A DNA stretch of 64,000 nt from Dasyornis broadbenti (lineage: Eukaryota; Chordata; Aves; Passeriformes; Dasyornithidae). Below, piece by piece: positions 50,641 to 61,900 of this stretch. The stretch spans positions 380,025 to 444,024 of the forward strand of contig VZRN01006292.1 of assembly GCA_013397935.1 (NCBI GenBank). The letters run 5' to 3'. The notes under the pieces were generated by a model that did not search any database, was not told the DNA's origin, and was given only the letters and a program-made list of their open reading frames with translations. Position 1 is the stretch's first letter. The number at the start of each line of letters is the position of its first letter. A program made the position numbers and the translations under genes.

Positions 50641-53600
50641 TGATGGCTGAATGACTTCAGACTGTCAAAGGCTATTTTTCTGGAACTAAGGACATGGGAA
50701 ACTCACATTGTTCAAAAGTTTGCCAACATGAAGGAAACCTTTCCTTGGACATAAAAACCCAACCCTATGTCACCATTCTTGAAGAATCTGCAGCAGGGCT
50801 GTAGGTTTTCTCCTTAGGAATTATGATCTAGTGACCTGCAACTCAAGGCTGCTCCACAGAGGTTTGAAGACTTTCAGGACAGGCTGAACAGCCCACGAGA
50901 TGCTCTGCTGAACAGCAGTTGCCAACAGCACGCCATCTGAAATGCCTGGCACAGCTGCCATGAAGAGGGAACAGGCTTTTTAAATACTGTTTGGAAATGA
51001 TCAGTTGCAAAGCTTTTGCTTTGTGTGCTCTGCGTGTCCATGTGGGTGTTACAACAGGATGGTGCACACCAGCCCACCAGGAGCAATGGGCTCTGCAAGA
51101 TGGATCAGAGGGATCATTTTGCAGCCTGTGTGTGCTTTCAGGAATGTTGATCATTGTTTACCTGTAGCATGGAGTGGATGATCTGTGTAAGAGCCTTCAC
51201 CAACAGGCCTAGAAAGGTTTTCTGTGCATTGTCGAGATATTTTTCCTCAGTAAAATTTACTCTTTTATTTCAAACTGCATTCAGTGTGAATGCTTCACTT
51301 TTCAGAATTATTTATTTTCATTATTTATGTAGATTTATTATGAATTTTAGAAACAGCTGATGAGAAAAATGTAGAAGATGCTTATCAGTAAACAAGATGT
51401 ACCTTCACTAAGTAGGTAAAAAAAGATTCTGTTGTCCCTGATGTGCATCAAAACAAATACCACCAAAGGTGCATTCACACATTTTTGAGACTATTCTGTA
51501 CTATTTTGTGTGAAAAGGGGAAAGTTAAGGTGGTTTGGCTTAGGGTCTTGGTGAACAGTCTTTTTTTTTGGGGCTCTCCATGTATTGAGGGTCTGTACCA
51601 GTTCCATGGTACCTTTGGGAGCAGTTTGGTCTCTGTCAGACTGAGGCAAAGAGATGGCAAAGCTTTGAGTGCTATTCTTAGCAGTAATAAGAATGACCTA
51701 TTGATAATGCCCCTGTGCTGCCACTTTCTCTCTATGGCCACTAATTGCCCTCCTTTTTATGGCCAGATTGTGCTCTGTTATCTTGCAGTTGTTTTCTGGC
51801 AGCTGCGAGGTGAGATTGAAACCCTCTTTCTTTCTTTAAGCACTTCTATAAGCTCCTCTCTTTGCTCTTACGCCTTTGACTTCCATTTGTCCTTCACTTT
51901 CTCTAGTCTGAGAAACACTCTGTTCATCAGAGTTGTAGACTCCCAGGAGATCCTTGAACTTTGTTTCACCTTTTACTTTTCAGTTCATGTAAAACTGTGA
52001 AATGGTTAAGCCTAATGCCTCAAAGAGATGTTACAGGTGCTGAATTGGCAAAACTAAAAAGGGTGTTTCATGGGTCTCAAATTTGTTTTATTTGCTTGTT
52101 GTTTTTTTTTTTCTTTCATCCCCATCAGTGACCTATAGTGCTGCTCAGTCTTGGGAAATTTTGGAGATACGCAGTTCTCCAGATTCTCTCTCAGGTTTCT
52201 TAGCAGGGATAGTCTTCTCTGACCCCTGAAACTACTAAGGTTCACGTTGGGTCACTGGCATGGGAATGGAGAAAGGGTGACCCTACCTTGCCGTGAGAAA
52301 CTTCACTGCAGCACTTGCTCTTTGCTGTGCCACTCTGGCTGTTCTGCCCTCGGGAATAATCATGGGAGGTGTGTGCTTTGCACTTGCATAAGTGCATTGC
52401 TTGCTTCTATTTTGGATGTGACCACCACACAAAGCTTTAAAATGCACTGGTGAAGGCAGAAACACTTTGCGCTCCTGCTCATGTAGGAAGGGAAAAGGAA
52501 GAAAAAATCATTTTTGGGTGTTGTCAAATAAAAGAGAAAAAAAACAATTGTAAAACAAATAAAGTTATAAATTTTGGACAAGGAAGAAAGCTACTAAAAA
52601 TTTAACTTCTCCCTCCTGCTGTCATGACTGAACTAATGGATGGTAAAGAAAGAAAATGAATGATGTTAAAATCTAAGAGTGATTCCTGGTTCAATAAAAT
52701 TGCTCCAAAACATTACTCAGAATTAACAGGATGATGCAAAAAACCAGCACTATTTTTGGTGTTAATACCTCCCTCATCTAATCATACATGCGTTGCTCTT
52801 GATAAAGTGAAGTTTTATTTAAGAAACCCAGAAAACAATTTGATATGATGAGGACCAGAATAAATGGCAAGGGGAACTGAGGTCACTGTTGAAAAAAGAG
52901 AAGCCAGCTGAGAGGCAAATACACACATGATGGGATATGCATTTGGGACTTTTTTAAACAGGGAAGCAGGAGCAAGTGGGGGACTTGCTTGACTGTGGTC
53001 AAGAAGCATTTTGAAGACTTGGAAGGAAGCAGTAACATAAGGATGGCAAGGAGCCGGGGAGAAACAAAACTCTCAGCTGGGCTGCTGGTGACCTGAATGC
53101 TCAGGCAGCAGAGATGCAGGGCTGAGTGCCCAGGCTGGTGTGAGTGGAAAACATGTCACTGATCTGGGAGACGGAGAATTCCTGTTTGTGCTCATGGAAG
53201 GAACCATAGTCTCCTTCATGTCCTAAACTCTTGCCATGTCACTGCCAGAGTGGATTGTCAGGAAACTCTGTAGCCTGGCTGGGTGCTGAGAATTGCTGAT
53301 CTTGTCCGTGTTGTTTTTAAAGGACTTTGAATTACCCTGTAAATCATCCTTCTCATGCAATGTTCAGCTTCAAAGCTATTTTCTGTCTTCCACTCCATCG
53401 TTTCCCAAAAGTCAGGAGTTCAAGTCTGGAAGATGTGTCCATCAGAAGAGGTAGGGTAGGCAAAACATTCTTATGGGTTACCAAGGCAATGAGTCAAAGG
53501 ATTTAGGAATGCACAAAGGGAGAAGAGACGAGCATAAATAGACAGACCATCTAAATGCCAATGTGTTAGAGCAGGATAAACAGAGCAGTCAGAAAGCAAG

Positions 53601-55687
53601 GAGCATCAGAACACTCTGGTCACAGTCTTTTCTCTCTGTCCTTGTGCCTCATTTCTCAGTGGGTATCAAGCTCTCTAAAATAAGTGCTATACAAACCCAT
53701 TCAAATAACTGGAAATGGTTAACTATATTGTAAACTCGGTGCAAAGTGGATTCATCCTGGTGCGTGTGCCTATTTGTTTTTACATTATTGAAACAAAAGA
53801 CAATCCAGTATTAAGCAAGTAACCAAGGAAAGGATTTAGAGAGTGGCAGATGATGTCTCAAAGTCAGTAACAGTGGCTGAACCATCAGCAGAGTCAAGAG
53901 GCCATCCCTTTGCTCTTGTGACCTGGCATATCTCCACCGGTACAAATGCTGTTAGCTAAGCATCAGGTTTTGCACAACAGAAGAAAAAAGGTAGTTAAAG
54001 GCTCAGGATAAAGTAAGAGGTTTGGTTTATTCATGCTGGTAGTCTCACTGCTAACATAGTTGATATATGTTTGCTTAGTCCACTAGGATGTACTTATTAC
54101 CTTATAATATATAAGTTCAGGATAACAGTACCTGCAACATTGGAAGGAAGCAATGAGAGTTCACTGGATTAAGAGGCTGAATGTTCCAGCCAACACACAA
54201 CAGCGATTGCTCATGTTGTTCTAGGAGGTTTGGTATGTTGCAAGTCCCTTTTCCACTTGATTAGGTATCATCAGGAATTAACAGGCAAGGAAGGGTGTAG
54301 CAGCAGCAGTACATTATGCTAACCCACAGATTCTGAGCTAGTATCACTTAAGTGATGTAGGACATTGGAGTTTGGTTACAAAAGTTTGAGGCATCCAGTG
54401 CCAGTATAAACCATCCTGTTTTTCACTGACAGCTGCTTTTCTTTATTTCTAGAGAAGCATTTCCAAGACACAAGATTTGTATCTTGCTGCTATATGCTTT
54501 CTACACACAGTGCTTAAGAGATAATCCCCAATGCACTGTAGTATATGAAGCAATAAATGGCTGCTGAGATTAATAGACTGAGCAAAGCTGAAGCATTTAA
54601 TCAATCTGCAAAAAGTACTCATTGCCAGAATATTGCAGGCAAGAGAATTTGTTCCTCATGCACAACAAACCTTAGCAGGGAGCAAAAAAATTTTTATTCA
54701 CCAGTGAGGACTTGAACTGCTGAGCTGCCCTCTTTCTTAACAGGACCCCTCAGTATGAGGTGGAGATGAGAGGAGTGACTGTAGTCATAACCAAATGGGA
54801 AACAGGTACAGGTTTCCTGACTGGGAAAACCTGCTGTGGCTAAGGGTTTCCATGCTTTACACTGAACGTATATTGTCCTGTCTTTGTGCCATACCTTTAT
54901 TTAAGACAGAGGAATAAGAACAAATATTAGAGCCTCTTCCTGGTATAAGAAAGAGCAGAATTCAAGGAGACTTTGGACCTTATTGATCCAGCCCAACTTG
55001 GATACAATTTACAGCAGCTGCCAGACTGCTGCAATTTACATCAGTGCTTCGAAGTTCTTAACTGTGCATCAGCAGGAATTACCGGTACGAGGCTTACTCT
55101 GACAGACCTTGATGGACACCTTACAGCATTTAGGGGGTAAGGAGCTCCTGTCCAACAGGGAGCTCTTGTATGAGCACAGAATCTATGTGTGCCTTACCAG
55201 CACAGAAGTTGGTGGTCAGGCTTTCTGACTTCAAAAGTTTTCTGGAGACTCCCAGTTTCCTATACAAACACATTCAGCTGCCTCAGAGGCACAGTCACTT
55301 GCCTCAGAGGGCATCACTCTCCTCTTCCTGACCTGAGACACCAAAACAATCCATAGAGTTCAGCAAGTCCCTCTCAAAAGTAATTCATATTTCATGATAA
55401 TGATTAATGTAAAGATGTGAGCCCTGATGGGGCAGAAAGAAGATAGAAATGTCATTCCCTACATCTCCCCTCTTTACTCGTGTTCATATGCATCCTACAT
55501 TATATTTTACCTTCCAGTATCTGATCAAATGGGGAGCTAGAATTTTAACTGCAAAACCATTTACTTTTTATTTAAATCTGGTCTGAGAAATGCTGGGCTT
55601 GGATGCTCTGAGAAGTGCTGGTACTACATGCCATCTCACACTGGACTCCTATCTCATTTCTGTTTGCATCTTTTCTCTAGATATCAT
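50641..55687. other. Unique non-coding DNA
   Basis: No gene or transposon is recognised. The 185-codon ORF at 51443-52000 (+) is the longest in the window that does not cross the gap. It is rich in L, S, F and C, as expected from a T-rich strand, and has no motif, conserved domain or plausible splice context that I recognise. From 53010 to 55687 almost no ORF reaches 60 codons. Confidence 0.45.
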
Positions 55688-55906
55688 ATTAGATTGAATT
55701 TTAGGAAAAATTTGTTCACTGCAAGGGTAATCAAGCATTGGAACAGGCTGCCCAGAGAAGTGGTACAGTCACCATCCCTGGAGGTGTTAAAACATGTGTA
55801 GATGTGGCACTTAGAGATACTGTAGTGGTGGACTTATCAGTGCTGGATTAATGGTTGGATTCAATGATCTTAGAGGTATTTTCCAACATTAAAGATTCTA
55901 TAATTC
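55688..55906 (+). mobile_element. CR1 LINE 3' end fragment
   Basis: The text runs through GGAACAGGCTGCCCAGAGAAGTGG, coding the CR1 ORF2 tail (HWNRLPREV type), then CATCCCTGGAGGTGTT, and ends GATCTTAGAGGTATTTTCCAAC...ATTCTATAAT. That is the standard CR1 3' end with its ATTCTATG-like terminal unit. It is 5'-truncated, only moderately diverged, and on the plus strand. Confidence 0.92.
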
Positions 55907-58373
55907 CAGGGTATTTTTGCTGGTTGTCCCAATTTTATTTGTCCCTATCACAGTCTCTTCCAGGCCTTCTTCATAATTTCCAGATCAGTGCAAAACATTT
56001 CCAGAAAAATCACACATGTTAAAGGGAGTATATAATCAGTGGTCACTTGAAAATCTTCTCCTGCGTGACCAGCTGATACTTGCTAATGTTGTGTGAGAAT
56101 GCAAATGAAGAAGCATTCCTACCTTAAGCTCAGGTGTTTCAAAAAGCAGATGGATAGATTTGATTGGATCTGAATCAGGTTTCTAATATTAATCTTTTCA
56201 ACTTCACAGAGAGGAGAAAACTAGAAAAGCACATTAAAAAAGGTGACAGCTGTTCATTTGTAAGGACTTTGAAAACAAGCAAACAGACAATAAGCAAAAC
56301 CAGATTTACCTTTCCATAAATCCACGGTAATCTGCTTTTCTCTAGTATCTTTGTAATGAATTCTCATTAGTTTACAGATGGGGTTGTGGCATTTAAGTGG
56401 ATAATGGTACATGTTCTCATTTATCTTTCTTCATTCATCTGATGGATGCCCACAGTGTCCTTAGGCTGTTCTTATTTTTGAAATCCGTATGAGTGAAATA
56501 TGTATTAACTTTCAGTCTTTCATATAGTGTTGTAAAGTCATTAGGACTTTTAATGAGTGCAATTAAGGAATTATTTATTAGAACAATACACTGACTAATG
56601 TGAACAGAACATATTTATAAAATTGACCTTGTGAATTAAATGGGAGGAGAGACTTTCTTAAGGCTTTACTCTGGGTTTCATTCAGATAGGCTTTATTCTG
56701 AGGAGACCCTCCAGATTTTATTCGCATCAGCAGAAACATAGAGTAAGTGCAGTGTCAGGTGCTTTGTGTATCTGTAGAATATGCTCTCCGAAAACATTTT
56801 CAAAGCAGGAGGAACTCTACATATACTTATCTTTCATGAATGTAGGAAAGTTGGAATAGTTGTGAGTTTTATCTCTTTTGCATATGAAACATGTGAAAGT
56901 CTTTGGGCGTTTTCCAGAGCCAATTAATTTAATCAGTCCTTATCACTCCCAGTTCTGAGCCTTTTAAGGAACTGGTTTGAGCAGTTGTCACTTCTAACTT
57001 GAAATGGCCTGATGTTACAATATTATACTTTCTAGTTCTGAAAAATAGTTTAGGACTATAGCCACATTTCAGACATGTATTTTAGAGGCTTTCTGAAAGC
57101 TCTGTCATCAAATTTATGTATGTTCCTGTGAGAACTTAAGGGATGGAAAATGCCATGCGACTGTAAGGAAACAGATTTTGACAGTGACAATCCATAACTA
57201 ATTTGAAGGAATCTTACCAATTAGTTTGAACTCAAGGTTGGCCTGCCTTAAAATTAGTTTGCTATGAAAAGAAATGTGTTTTTCTTCTTAAAATCACATT
57301 TAACCTTTTTTTCTTTTCTAAAAAAGAACATCAACTACTTTTTCTCTGAAAACAGAAAAAGCTGTAACATAATATCCATTTAAATGCATTCTATTTGAAG
57401 TGCTGTTACAACAAGAAGAGCTGTCCATGTGGAGAAAACAAATTAGCAAAAGTGAGTCCATTCCAGTTCTTTATTCTATTGTCAAATAAAGCTATTTAGA
57501 TGAGACTGCATCCCTGTTTCTAGAGTACTGCTGACTTCACTGATTACATTGCAGGTATTAATAAAAACAAATCCAAAGTAAACCACATCATATACTTTTG
57601 GCATGTGATCCATAAAAAGTGTAAAAGGGGAAAACTTTATTCCTATTGACTTCACTGGGGAGGAGAATAATGTACATAAAAGGATAGACACCAGTGTCAG
57701 AACTGAGATCACTCGGTCCTTTTCCATGTATTTAAAGGACAGTCTGGCCTTCTGGCTAAGACATTTTCTGTTTTCTTTAAACTTGAGTACCTACAGCAAG
57801 GGAAGTGGATTTGGTACTGCCATACGCAGAAATTGACAACACAATAAAATAAGTGTGAAGCTCACTGCAGCCAGAATAATGATATTTTATTCTGACTACA
57901 TATTAGCATTTTTATGTCTACTTTGCAAAAGATGTAAAATAGCAGGTACAGGGTGACTCAGACATCAGAGCTATTTCCCAATTAGCTGCCTTTATTAATT
58001 CTATGAAGCAAGAGCATGTCTCATTCTGTGCTACCGCAGGCAATTTTCAATAGGGGTTTGCTCTGACACACTTACTCTAATGGCAACTTTTAAACAATCA
58101 AAACACATATTTTGCAATTCTTTTTAGGTGTATACATATGGCCATCTAATTGCTCCATAAAGACCTTTTTGTAACCTAAACTTTCCGTAGCTTGAGGGCC
58201 TTTCTTCTTGACCTGCTGTTTTCTGAGACTAAATAATTCCCTTCTTTCATTTGTGCTGTCAGTTTGATAGTATTTATACAGCCTGCTTGTTTCTCTCCTG
58301 AGTATTCACTATGCTAGATAGTACAAAATTTCTTTTATATATTCTCTGTGTAGTACAATTTTATTTTACAGGT
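55907..58373. other. Unique non-coding DNA between transposons
   Basis: No gene is recognised; almost no ORF reaches 60 codons, the exception being 81 codons at 57482-57727 (-). Two AT-rich, repeat-free blocks (56515-56640 and 57840-58060) carry several AATTA or TTAATT cores and could be conserved regulatory sequence. The sequence alone does not show conservation. Confidence 0.4.
56515..56640. promoter_or_regulatory. Candidate conserved non-coding element
   Basis: A dense series of homeodomain-like cores (CATTAGG, TTAATGAG, CAATTAAGG, TTATTTATTAG, CTAATG) lies within 125 bases free of repeat text. This pattern is common in developmental enhancers but also in AT-rich DNA. The call rests on appearance alone. 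Confidence 0.18.
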
Positions 58374-58966
58374 TGTGGTGATTTAACCTCAACTGGCAAT
58401 GAAGCCCCACAGAGCTGCTCACTCAGTCCCCTACCTGCAGGATGCGGTGGAGAATCAGAAGGGTAAAAATTAGAAAAATCATTGGTTGAGATAAAGACAA
58501 TTTATTAGGTAAAGCAAAAGCCATGTGCACAAGCGAAACAGAACAAGGAATTAATTCACCACTTCCCATGGGCAGGCAGGTGTCCAACCATCCCCAGGGA
58601 AGTAGGGCTCCATCACGTGTAATAGTGACTCAGGAAGACAAATGCTGTTACTCCAAATGTCCCCACCTTTTTTCTTCCCCCAGCTCTATGTGCTGAGCAT
58701 GATGCTGTATGGGATGGGATATCCTTTTGGTCAGTTGGGGTCAGCTGTCCTGGCTATGTCCCCTCCAAACTGCTTGTCCACCACCAGCCTGCTCACTGGT
58801 GGGGTGGTATGAGGAGCAGAAAAAGCCCTGACACTGTGCAAGCCCTGCTTAGCAACAGCTAAAATATCCTTATGTTACCACCACCATTTCCAGCACAAAT
58901 CCGAAGTATAGCCCATACCAGTTACTGTGAAGAAAATTAAACTGTATCCCAGCCAAAACCAGCACA
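58374..58966 (+). mobile_element. Solo LTR of an avian ERVL-type retrovirus
   Basis: The element starts TGTGGTGATTTAACCTCAAC and ends CCAAAACCAGCACA, the ends of a widespread neoavian LTR family. Family-typical words appear in order: GGTTGAGATAAAGACA, CACCACTTCCCATGGGCAGG, CATCACGTG and TTTTGGTCAGTTGGGGTCAGC. At 593 bases it looks nearly full length. No internal retroviral sequence follows, so it is a solo LTR left by recombination. Flanks (CAGGT and GAAAT) do not match, so the target-site duplication has decayed or the ends are slightly off. The family name is not given because I cannot search for it. Confidence 0.9.
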
Positions 58967-59189
58967 GAAATCTAAAATACTTGCTGTTACCTTAGACCAC
59001 ATTTTTAAGTTCTTTTTATTGGTTCACTGACTTTTAGGTTGTGTGGATTGGAAGTGCTCATAATTCCAGGTGTGGCTGCTACCTGAGTCCCGCATAATTA
59101 CCTAAACTCAAGATTTGCATATAATCCTCCTCTGTGATATATAAACATTAATACCTTTGAACTTTATCGTAGTGGAGTTGCACTGCAAA

Positions 59190-60414
59190 TTTTGTTTTCT
59201 TACTGTTCAACAGGAGCCCTTTGCTGAAGCCTTCCTGCTCCAGCTGCATGAGAATGACACTCATGGGCTCTTGTCCTGCTGGGGGACTTCAACAATTGCA
59301 ACATCTGGGAAGGAAGCACAGTGAGATGGAGGAAATCCAGCAGACTCCTGGAATGCAGGGAGGATGACTTCCTAAGCCAGGTAATAGACAATGCCACCAG
59401 AGGGGATGTGATAATGGATCTGATGGTCACCAGCAAAAGTGAACCACTTGGGGACATCAAGATTGGAGTCAGCCTGCAGTGATCACACACTGGTGGAGTT
59501 TGCAGTCCTGAGGGATACGGGTCAGGGAGAGAGTGAAGTCAGGAGCCTGAACTTTAGGAAAGCAAAATTCCAGGTCTTCAAGGAGTTAGTCAATAGGTTA
59601 CCCTGGGAAAAAGACCTCAGAGGAAAGAGAGCAAAACAGACCTAGCAGATCCTTAAAAATTCTTTCCCATAGAGCAAGACTCTAGCAGTCCCCAGGTGTA
59701 AGAAGTCAGGGAAGGAAGGCAAAAGACCAGCATGGCTGAGTTGGAACTTGCTGGTCAGGCTAAAGAGCAAGAAGGAAATGCACAGACAGTGGAGACAAGC
59801 ACAGGTATCCTGGAAAGGGATATTGCTCAGTTGTATAGAGATGGGGTCAGGAAGGCCAAGGTGCAGCTGGAGCTGAACTTGGCAAGAGATGCAAAGAGTA
59901 AGAACAGCTTCTACAGGTATGTCAGCCAGAAAAGGAAGGTCAGAGAAAGGGTACGCACAGACACACACACACAGAGATAAACAATGCTGGCAAACTGGTA
60001 ATACTGAATGAGGAGAAGGCAACTTTTGTGCCTTGGTCTCCACTGGCAGCCTCTCTTCCTGCACCTCTTACCCTCCCACTGCAAGGGAAGGTCAGGTTTG
60101 GAAGTACCTGAGAAACTTGAAGATACTTAGGTCTATAGACTTGATGAGATGCATCCCAGAGTTCTGAGGGGATTGGCTGATCTACTTGCCAAACCACTTT
60201 CCATGATATTCAAAAACTCATGGCAGCCAAGTGAAGTCCCAGCTGACTGGAAAAAAGGGAAACATTGTACCCATTTTTAAAAATGGTAAGAAGGAGGAAC
60301 CCTTCATCTTCACCTCCGTACCTGGGAAGATCACAGAACAGATCCTCCCAGAAGCTGCACTAAGGCATGTGGAAGACACGACCCATCCAACCCAAACTAT
60401 TCTATGACTCTATG
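59190..60414 (+). mobile_element. CR1 LINE with large internal deletion
   Basis: The left part encodes the end of the CR1 ORF2 endonuclease: LLGDFNN at about 59275-59300, then LMVTSKSEPLGDIKIG at 59415-59465 and SDHTLVEFAVL at 59480-59510, in broken frames. The linker follows, then the N-terminal reverse transcriptase text (DWKKGNIVPIFKNGKKEEP region, 60240-60300; SVPGKITEQILPEA, 60315-60360). At about 60377 it jumps to the extreme 3' end, ACCCATCCAACCC...CTATGACTCTATGA. Most of the reverse transcriptase and the 3' UTR are missing. ORFs at 59439-59645 and 59732-59980 are remnants of this element. Confidence 0.9.
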
Positions 60415-61033
60415 AAAAATATCACAATATGGGCAAAGATCAGCTTTGGCTTGCATATATGCAGTGTATGCATGTTTTCTAGCTGCTCTATCTCTGGTAC
60501 TTCCTGCAAACATTGCCCTGAGATCCAGGCCTCACCCAAACTGGAGAGCAGCAGCTACTCCACTTACCCCATCTACCTCTGCAAAGTCTGCAAAGAACAA
60601 AACAAACATTTGTGAATAAAGTCTTTCTAAAGAGCACGACTGGAAATTACGTGAAAAGTGTCCTAACATTTGCACATCACATTACAAAGGATATAATTCA
60701 TCCACCAATTAAAAAGTATATTATCAGGCTTTTAAAAAGAAATCCATGTGTTATACACTGCACAGAAATTTCTTCCCCCAAAGGACTGCAGGATGGGCAC
60801 TGATACAGGGAAATTCTCATGAACATCTTTCCTACACTACAGCCATTAAGGGTGTTACTAGGGATAATTGTTTTTTTGTTGTAAGGCATTCTAGCTACTT
60901 GCATATTTTCAAACCATGGAAATGTAAAGCGACATAAGATCTTCCACTGCTACTCATGGGGTGATCAATCTGTTCCTCTTGGCCACTGAGCAGCGTTTCT
61001 GTAAGAGCCCTTACCTCTGTGTCACTGCAGTTT

Positions 61034-61097
61034 TTTCCATAGAACCCTATGGAAAGGGTTCTAGAAAATGGAAATGGGCTTTTCTGGAAGCCCATTT
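61034..61097. repeat. Two adjacent perfect hairpins with six-base loops
   Basis: TAGAACCCT (61040-61048) pairs with AGGGTTCTA (61055-61063), and AAATGGGCTT (61072-61081) pairs with AAGCCCATTT (61088-61097). Both have six-base loops (ATGGAA and TTCTGG) and are separated by eight bases. A competing stem is also possible: TTTCCAT (61034-61040) can pair with ATGGAAA at 61049-61055 or at 61068-61074. The region could form alternative RNA structures if transcribed. No terminator-like T tract follows, and no known RNA family is recognised. Confidence 0.6.
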
Positions 61098-61659
61098 AGA
61101 AACCACTGCTTGCAGGGCAGGTATGCTTACCTATCTCAACAGACCTGCAGTGCTTCTGGCTCTCCAGTAGCTGTTTAATCTTCAGGACCTCAGGAGAGGG
61201 GAACTGAGCTGTTTCAGAGCAGATTCCCTATATTGTCTCTGTTAATCTTATTATTGTGAGCTGAGGTCCAGGGCCCTTTTACAGCCTGACCAGAGATTTC
61301 TGTAGTATGTACAAGCTCAGCTCAGTGCTCTCTGTAAGGCAGAGGCACAGGGAGCAGAAATACATGAGAAATTATTGATACTTGTTACTGGTATTTTGTT
61401 TATAAGGCTGCTGCCAGTCCATTTACAGTCTGCTACTGGTGCAAACCAAGCCTGCTGCTATTTTATTTACCAGTCCAGAGAAGCTGCAACAGCACCACTC
61501 GGTTTTACTAACTCACTGGGGCAAAAGGATGGATATTAAACCTACTTCTACCCAGGGATGGATGTCAGCGTCTTACAGTCTGCTGCAGAAAGTGTTGCAG
61601 CCCTGTAGACAGAGATTTCCCCCTACACAGAGTAGGGGGAGAGCTGCAGTTACAAATAG

Positions 61660-61900
61660 CAGCTGAGGCAAACAGGTCCAATTAAAGAATAATTCAGTGA
61701 GGAATAAAACTCCAGGACTTACTGAGTTTCCATTTTGGTAAAAGAAAAAAAATACAACTTCCAAATATATCAGATCTACCTACATTATTTCATTATTAGT
61801 AATTAGGATACTGTGGCAAAGCAGACCAAGCCTTTATTAGCTGAAGCAGCAGTTTGGCAGCGGCTGGAGTTTTATTGCTCATTGATTAAGCAATAGATAC
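61660..61900. promoter_or_regulatory. Candidate conserved non-coding element
   Basis: The block is repeat-free and carries CCAATTAAAG, AATAATTCAG, TTATTAGTAATTAGG, TTTATTAGC and CATTGATTAAGC, a concentration of homeodomain-type cores. It resembles developmental enhancers in style. No alignment is possible here, so the support is weak. Confidence 0.18.

Noticed and set aside
59439..59980. 68- and 82-codon plus-strand ORFs as small genes
   Set aside because: Their text matches the CR1 ORF2 endonuclease tail and linker.
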